Shown: positions 58,367 to 64,000 of the stretch, piece by piece
How positions within the stretch are numbered: position 1 is the first letter of the stretch
How the letters are laid out: each line of letters starts with the position of its first letter
NCBI GenBank assembly: GCA_029204225.1
Contig: CM055103.1
Coordinates: 49,585,756-49,649,755, forward strand
Reading direction: 5' to 3'
Origin: Diphasiastrum complanatum
Taxonomy: Eukaryota > Streptophyta > Lycopodiopsida > Lycopodiales > Lycopodiaceae
DNA length: 64,000 nucleotides
Program-made: the position numbers and the translations under genes
The notes under the pieces: generated by a model
The model's input: the letters and a program-made list of their open reading frames with translations, nothing else
The model's database searches: none
Told to the model about the DNA's origin: nothing

Positions 58367-58748
58367 TAGTCGAAAATATGTGTATGCAAGCTGAGAACCG
58401 AGAGAATGTAGAGATTGAGAGGTAAACCTAAGAATGACAATCCAAAATAAGAGATAGAATGAAGAAAATGAGAGGTATACCTATGAATGACAAGAAGTTC
58501 CTAAACTACAAGGATTAGTTATCTATAGTTTACGTCTATTGACGTCAAATCAACCTCAAGTGTACAATGACGGGCAGCATAAGAGGATTCGGGCAGTAAC
58601 TGTGGTCCAATCACAATTGTTTGTTCTGCTCGGTGGGATATTTGAAAATCATGAAAATTTGGCCGGGAAAGTTAAATACAATTTCCGTCCGTCAACCACT
58701 GTTATAGTTCGTCACAGATGGACACCATTCGTTAGGACACATAAGTGT

Positions 58749-59042
58749 TGAAAGCGTTCGAAGTAAAAAATAACATCTTGACCAAGGGCCCATTTTGAGT
58801 TCTAATATCCCCTAATGACAACTATCCTCTAGGCTCCTGATTATTCCAAAGAATTCCATGTGCATACCAATGCATCCAAGTATGCCATTGGAGTAGTGCT
58901 CACCCAACTGGGAGAATTCAAAAAAGATCATCCAATCCCCTATCTCAATAGAAAATTGATACTTGCTGAAGTCAACTATACCACTACCGAACGTGAAGCT
59001 TTAGCATTAACCCTCACCATGGATGACTTCACTCACAACTAA
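58749..59042 (+). pseudogene. Ty3/gypsy RNase H fragment
   Basis: After a frame change, APDYSKEFHVHTNASKYAIG, VVLTQLGEFKKDHPI and LAEVNYTTTEREALAL match the gypsy RNase H. FHVHTNAS has Asn in place of the catalytic Asp (DAS). It is preceded by FEVKNNILTKGP of the RT-RNase H connection. Ends at a TAA at 59040. Confidence 0.85.
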
Positions 59043-59681
59043 AAGTGGGCAGAGAAAGTGTCAGACAAATTGTGTGGGGTCCTAAAAGCTAGAAAACCCA
59101 CCACCAAATGTGGATATCTTCTCCACATGTTGATCACCAAGCAACTCGGACATAGGATGGCTGCGACTATCAAAGAGCTAGAAGACATCTATCCTAGCAC
59201 CTGGAAGCATGCCACCCCACAGCTATCAGCCGAACTTGTTTCACCTGCACCACCAACCAAGAAGCAGAAGGGTAAGGCAATCAGCACGGAAGACACCATC
59301 CCCCTGATATCTTATCTAGTGATATAGGGACATAGTATGCTTAGTCCGGTGGGAGCTTGAAATCCACTCAAATCCCAAAGGCGGTTCTAGTACAACAGGA
59401 GGCCTTACTCCAACAGGCCCAACAATGAAGACGTAGGCAGCTCGTTGGATGCAAGAGCTTCAGGTTCTGATTCAGTAGGCATGGTTCTGTCCACTCAGGC
59501 AATTTCCACAGTTCTAGTTTCCTTACCTACTACCACAACTTCTCTTCCACCCCTACCCCCATCATTTACTACCACATCCACCCCCTCACTCACACTTAAC
59601 ATGGGCTTTGACTCCACAATCCCTCGAAAGCCCTCACCTGTACATTCTTCCACCCTACTTGACTTTGCGGTCAAAAAATAA
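59043..59681 (+). CDS. Two short unrecognised frames after gypsy RNase H
   Basis: 59058-59327 (HRMAATIKELEDIYPSTWKH, then a basic PPTKKQKGK patch) and 59445-59681 (Ser/Thr/Pro-rich). They may be accessory or Gag-like parts of the adjoining gypsy element; no family was recognised. Confidence 0.25.
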
Positions 59682-59699
59682 TAAAATAACTCAAACTTA

Positions 59700-60391
59700 G
59701 GATTAGAACTTAGACTTAAAAAACTTAAGCTTAGAAATATTTGTCTTAAGTTATCTTAAGTTTCAAAGTTAAAAACTTTTAAAAGTTTTAAGTCCTAGGT
59801 TAGAAGTTCTAGAATGGCTGGTTCTAAACTAATCCCATAAGTTAGTCGATAATTATGGAAGACCCTCCTTGCTATAAAAGGAGAGGTATTTGTCATGTAC
59901 ACAACACTTTGAGATTAAGCTATATGATGCTTCTCTATTTGGAGATTATCATCCTATTTCTTTGTGTTCCCATTGGAAGGTGAATAGCTTGAGGGAAGGT
60001 GCTTAGGCCTCCTCTTGCCTCCTTTCATTGGATTTATTGTGGCATGTTCTTTATTTGCTATTTGCTTAGTTAGCCGCAATCTCTTCTTTCTATCTCCCTT
60101 TTGGGTGTTAACATAGGATCTAGTTTGTGATCTTGCTAGTTAAGTACCACCTTAGCAAGGTTATATTGTTTTGTTAATCTTGGCTAGTTAGGTAAGCCTT
60201 AGTCAAGTTAGTTTTTTATTTCCGTTCTGGGCACCAGTTGGGAAAGCCTTGGTGCTCCCGTCCTTGTTGTTTATTTTTCGTTTGGAAGCTTTTGGTAGAT
60301 TCCTAAAAAGTGGACGATCCTCTCTAACACTATACTACATCCGTGAGTAGATCTAGCCATCACGTAAACTAGAAATACTTCCAACATTCGT
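59700..60391 (+). repeat. LTR-like segment with TATA box
   Basis: GCTATAAAAGGAGAGG near 59871 is a strong plant TATA box. The stretch ends AATACTTCCAACA followed by TTCGTATCATG (60392), a worn version of a tRNA-iMet primer site. The start boundary is unknown. Interpreted as a degenerate LTR; no partner found. Confidence 0.4.
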
Positions 60392-60779
60392 ATCATGTTT
60401 TAATAATATTTTAGAAATTTGTCACACCAAAAAATTTGGCTGCTTTCAAAGTAAAACAAATTTGTTTGTGCATTGTTTTCGTGCGTAATCATTTTTGTTA
60501 CTTGTTTAATATTTTAAAATTGAATTTTTTTGTACAAGGTGGAAAATCCTTGTGCATACAACATTATGTACGTATGTTGGTGGAAAACCTAACAAACGTA
60601 TATGATTCATTCATATTTTGTTATAATTTTGTATATTTGAAATCAATACCATGATATGTTTGTTTTTATGTAATAGTCAATAGTGAATCAGAAATCTCGA
60701 CACATGTAACTATGTGTGTAGTTCTGTTTGTTAGTTTAATTCTTGTGAGTAATCATTTTCTATCGATCATATTCCAGTA
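60392..60779. other. Non-coding stretch
   Basis: AT-rich, with GTGTGTAG and repeated TTGTTTGT-type sequence; nothing supported. Confidence 0.4.
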
Positions 60780-61554
60780 TTTGTTTTCTATTTGATTTTC
60801 ACCTAACTCAGCAAAGGACGTGAGTTTTTCTATGTATTCCATCTCTCCATAGTGAGAAGATAGATTATTTTTGGAGCACATTGGCAACTCGAGTTTCTAC
60901 TCTCATGTACATTGGTTTTTGATGATCCAAATGAAACGAGCACTTTGAACACTTTAAACACAGCTTGCAGGCATTAGAGGAGTTCTGAATCCAAAAAAGA
61001 CCCTTTGTAAAGATTCTTTCTATATTTTTTCTCAATTTTTTCTTACACATGGACCAATTAAAACACTCAAATTTGAAATCTACGTAACATAACTTTTTGA
61101 GTCCACATTTTGAATCCACACTAAAAATGGCATAACGTTTTAGTGGTAAGTCCAAATTTAGCAAAGTTTGGTGCATTGGAAAGCGCTCAACAAGGGCTTT
61201 ACAATGATATGTTATATGACATACTTATGAGCTACGGTTAAAAAGTTATGGCAAGTCAAAAGTATTAGTATTATAATATTTTAATAATATAAACTACATC
61301 TTGCACTAATTATTAAAGGGTCTTTTTGGAGCCCAAAACTCCTCTAATGCCGTACTACAGCCTTTAGTATAGACGTGCCAACTCGGATTTATGTCTATGA
61401 TCTGTATTTTCATTATCAATGCTTGTTGTTTGTGAACCTGCCAAGACCAAGTTTTTGGTAACTAGTTTTTTGATAGATTGGTAAGCAAGCACATAATAAC
61501 TCTTATGGATCATTTAAGATCCATTTTTGGTCCCCAAAGTACTGTACTTTCACA
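60780..61554 (+). repeat. Inverted Copia LTR carrying an insertion
   Basis: Its reverse complement follows the LTR at 62063-62729 from TGTGAAAGTACTGTACTTT (ending 61554) through AACAACAAGCATT and GGCTGTAGTAC, then resumes at TTTCATTTGGATCA, CCAATGTACAT and CTTCTCACTATGG. Between these blocks lies the foreign segment 60971-61353. Opposite in orientation to the LTRs at 62063 and 63768. Confidence 0.7.
60971..61353. mobile_element. MITE-like insertion with ~37-bp terminal inverted repeats
   Basis: GGCATTAGAGGAGTT... (60971) pairs with ...AACTCCTCTAATGCC (to 61353), and the next bases (AAAAAAGACCCTTT / AAAGGGTCTTTTT) also pair. 383 bp, AT-rich, no coding. No target duplication seen, so the superfamily is open. 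Confidence 0.6.
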
Positions 61555-61564
61555 ACATTCATCT

Positions 61565-61789
61565 TCACACATGAACTGCTAGCCTAGATCTCTTTTTGTA
61601 TCTCACTAACTCATGTGCACCTAGAGGTTCATCTTCATCGTCAATCAAGAACTCATAAAGGTCTTGGAGCACCATTAGTGACTCCATCCTAATCTTCCAA
61701 ATAGCATAATTTGTAGAATTCAATCTCTCACTAGCTTCTAGAAGGTAAGCTCCAATAGATCTCACCTTACTAGTGATTTCCACAAACAA
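61565..61789 (-). pseudogene. Copia Gag N-terminus
   Basis: Reads IGAYLLEASERLNSTNYAIW, KIRMESLMVLQDLYEF and EPLGAHELVRYKKRS, matching the first 70 residues of the intact Copia Gag at 33015. The LTR at 62063-62729 is in position to be its 5' LTR, with a 270-bp leader. Cut off at about 61560 by the inverted LTR. Confidence 0.8.
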
Positions 61790-62062
61790 GAAATTGATTT
61801 GATTGACTCTAGAAACTCACAAAGGTCTCTCTTGTAGTGTTTCACTCAAATTAGATTTCTAATCCAACAAATGGACTTATAATCTCAGTTCTAGCACTCT
61901 CTCACAAAGATGGAATGAAGATTAGATGATGTGAAATCTACTTACAATCAAATCTTGCCAATCTTGGCTATTTTCCGACTTAAAGACCTGTAAATCACTT
62001 AAAAAGGTCTTGATTTCAGCCTAGATTAATTAGATCTCATGAATCAAATTCAAATCTAATTA

Positions 62063-62729
62063 TGTGAAAGTACTGTACTTTAGGACCATAAATGGATCTA
62101 CAAAAGATCCACAAGAGTGATTGGATGCTTGCTTAACACACAAAAAGTTGATCTAGATTGGCAATTTGACAAACAACAAGCATTAACAATCAAAAGAATT
62201 GATCAACATTGAAATCCGAGCCCACATGTGTGTACACAGGCTGTAGTATAACCTTCAACTTGAGAAACAAGTAAAAATTGATTTGGTTTCATTTGGATCA
62301 CAAAAACTCAATGTACATAGTGAACTAGCTTGAGATTGCCAATGAGCTCCAAAAATTTCTATCTTCTCACTATGGGAGCTTGGAATACATAGCAAATTCG
62401 ACTTCCTTCTTGAAGTTAGGTGGATTTCCAGCATGTAATAAGGAATTTAACTCACTCTTTTTTCCCTAAAATGAAACCCTAGCCTAGATCTTAGTGTTAT
62501 GCTTGGTAGGTAGCTAGTTGGTCAAATTTTCACCTTAAACTTAGGTGTAGACCCTATAAAGTAGGAATGACCACCAAATAGACATGACCAACTCTCTTGA
62601 ATTTCCCTAACCTACATTAGGAGTGCATTGTCACGTGGCATCTTGGCTTTCCATGTGTGTAACCCAATTATACAGAATATTTACAAAGTTCTACATGGCA
62701 AGATTTGCCAAAAAAGACTATTTTTCACA
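62063..62729 (-). repeat. Copia LTR, 667 bp
   Basis: Plus strand TGTGAAAGTACTGTAC to TTTTTCACA; minus-strand polypurine tract TTTGAGGAG directly outside 62729. Its first 200 bp match 63768-64000. It serves as 3' LTR of the element to its right and possibly 5' LTR of the Gag fragment to its left. Confidence 0.85.
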
Positions 62730-62861
62730 CTCCTCAAATCTAGCCTTGGAAACAACAATGTATCTATATACAATTCTAAGACATGATCTTAACATCATAA
62801 ATGAATCATATTCAAGTTTAGAAGATGACTAATGAGCCCCCAAAGATGATGACATGACCTA

Positions 62862-63683
62862 TCACCATATCCAAGATAGAGCTTCTTTGATCTTGATCTC
62901 CTCCAAGATGAATTGAAGAGTCTTGATTCTTCCTTGCACCTTTGCACTTGATTTCTTCGATGTTGAGTGAAGATGCATGAACTTAAAACTTTCTCCTCCT
63001 TGATCTTGATGAAGAAGAGTGTACATTTGAATGAATGATTTCTCCTTTTGCCATAGCAATTTTAGCATCCAACTTAAACAAATCACCTTGTGCATTTGCT
63101 ATGCAAATATCATTCTTCATGATGGAACAAGTTCCATGCTTGAAGTGAACATCTAGACCATCATCCATTGGTTGTCCAACACTAAGCAAGCTCTTGGTAA
63201 TTGATGGTACAAAAAGGACATTGTCTACATCCATCCTTTTGCTAGATCCTAGACTTAATGAGATGGTACCAATACCATCTATCTTACATTCTTGATCATT
63301 TGCTAAAGAAACAAATTTATTAGCACCATTGAAAGAGTGTAAGGTTGAGAATGTGTCTTTTTGGAAAGTCATGTGAGAGCTAGCCCACTATCAATCCACC
63401 AAGTGTCCTTTGAGTTGCTTTTTCTTGTTGGAGTGGATGTAGATGCCATCAAAGATGAGATCTCCTCATCTCCATCCTCTTCATATGCAAGGTTTCCTTG
63501 TTTTTTCTCCTCCTCTTTTGCTCTTAGCCTCTTGTAGCATTCGAATGCATAATGCCTCTTCTTTCCACAAAAGAAGCATTTTTGCTTTGACTTGTCCTTT
63601 GATCTTGATGCATCATCCTCTTCTTTGGCCTCCTTTGGATGCCTCATCCTCTTCTTTGGCCTCCTTTGAGCTTGCCCTCTCAA
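62862..63683 (-). pseudogene. Copia Gag C-terminus, protease and GAG-pre remnant
   Basis: Zinc knuckle CFFCGKKRHYAFEC (Arg in place of the usual Gly before His), protease WWIDSG, then a one-base deletion before the ASSHMTF part near 63385. Continues FVSLANDQECKIDGIGTISL, VLFVPSITKSLLSVGQPMDD to about 63000, where it joins unrelated frame. Not translatable as one protein. Confidence 0.85.
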
Positions 63684-63753
63684 TACTAGTTTTTAGCACC
63701 AAAACTTGCTAAAAATGGATTTGCATTAGATCAATGGCTTATGTTCTTGTACT

Positions 63754-63767
63754 TGGCTGTGATACCA
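63754..63767 (-). other. Primer binding site (tRNA-iMet type)
   Basis: Minus strand TGGTATCACAGCCA directly touches the LTR starting at 63768. Confidence 0.85.
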
Positions 63768-64000
63768 TGTGAAAGTACTGTACTTTAGGACCATAAATGG
63801 ATCTACAAAAGATCCACAAGAGTGATGCTTGCATTACAATTTATCAAAAAACTAGACACAAAAAAGTTGATCTAGATTGGCAATTTGACAAACAACAAGC
63901 ATTAACAATCAAAAGCATTGATCAACATTGAAATAAGAGCCCACACATGTGTACTATACAGGATGTAGTACGGCCTTCAACCTGAGAAAAAAGAAGAAAT
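63768..64000 (-). repeat. Copia 5' LTR, cut by window edge
   Basis: Plus-strand TGTGAAAGTACTGTACTTTAGG and the following ~200 bp match 62063 onward with some changes and a short indel near 63825. The rest lies beyond the window. Confidence 0.85.

Larger units (their letters stand above)
62730..63767 (-). mobile_element. Internal region of a deleted (non-autonomous) Copia element
   Basis: Only 1038 bp between LTRs (62063-62729 and 63768 onward). Contains a primer site, a Gag zinc-knuckle/protease remnant and the GAG-pre segment. Gag N-terminus, integrase core, RT and RNase H are absent, so it could only move with help from another element. Confidence 0.8.

Overview
The window is nuclear DNA from a land plant with a large, transposon-filled genome. 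Spliceosomal introns, tRNA-iMet-primed Copia elements, Ty3/gypsy chromovirus remnants, LINEs and long CT microsatellites all point that way. A Penelope-type reverse transcriptase and very long introns would suit a fern, lycophyte, moss or conifer, but the species cannot be named from this sequence.

Host gene: one ordinary gene is clear. It is a plant inositol polyphosphate 5-phosphatase on the minus strand, with six recognisable exons between 43255 and 16634. Splice phases agree across all exons and every motif is present. Two introns are enormous (16.5 kb and 7.8 kb) and hold most of the nested transposons in the middle of the window. The 5' exon(s) were not found; a GA-rich, GC-rich stretch near 46.85-47.03 kb is a candidate transcription start region.

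Most unusual content: two diverged copies of an apparently undescribed mobile (or viral-like) element, about 1464-7590 and 52187-58366. Both have the same gene order: orf A (+), orf B (-), a long divergent intergenic region packed with bipartite ATATCG...GCGCG sites, orf C (+) and orf D (-). In copy 1, orf C encodes a histone H3 fold with CENH3-like features, fused in frame to a basic linker and a C-terminal Ulp1-like (C48) cysteine protease domain with introns. Copy 2 keeps only the protease C-terminal exons. Both copies are broken. Several breaks in copy 1 are CAG-to-TAG changes, as expected from decay of CHG methylation.

Transposon layout: 0.2-1.5 kb, LTR and Copia fragments; 7.9 kb, Copia scrap; 11.2 kb, gypsy integrase; 12.8-14.4 kb, degenerate Copia (-); 22.3-24.2 kb, LINE ORF1/endonuclease (+); 27.5-28.3 and 34.5-35.1 kb, a gypsy chromovirus split by a young, apparently complete Copia element (28348-34494, LTRs nearly identical, 1323-aa Gag-Pol, minus strand); 35.1-37.05 kb, a second Copia with an inverted segment; 37.05-38.0 kb, LINE RT (-); 38.3-40.1 kb, a Gag-like region; 48.85-49.45 kb, Penelope-like RT (+); 51.6-52.2 kb, Copia Gag-protease; 58.7-60.4 kb, gypsy RNase H and an LTR-like promoter; 60.8-64.0 kb, a cluster of related Copia LTRs including an inverted copy and an internally deleted element. 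No rRNA, tRNA gene or CRISPR array was seen. The remaining stretches show no coding or structural signal that could be supported.
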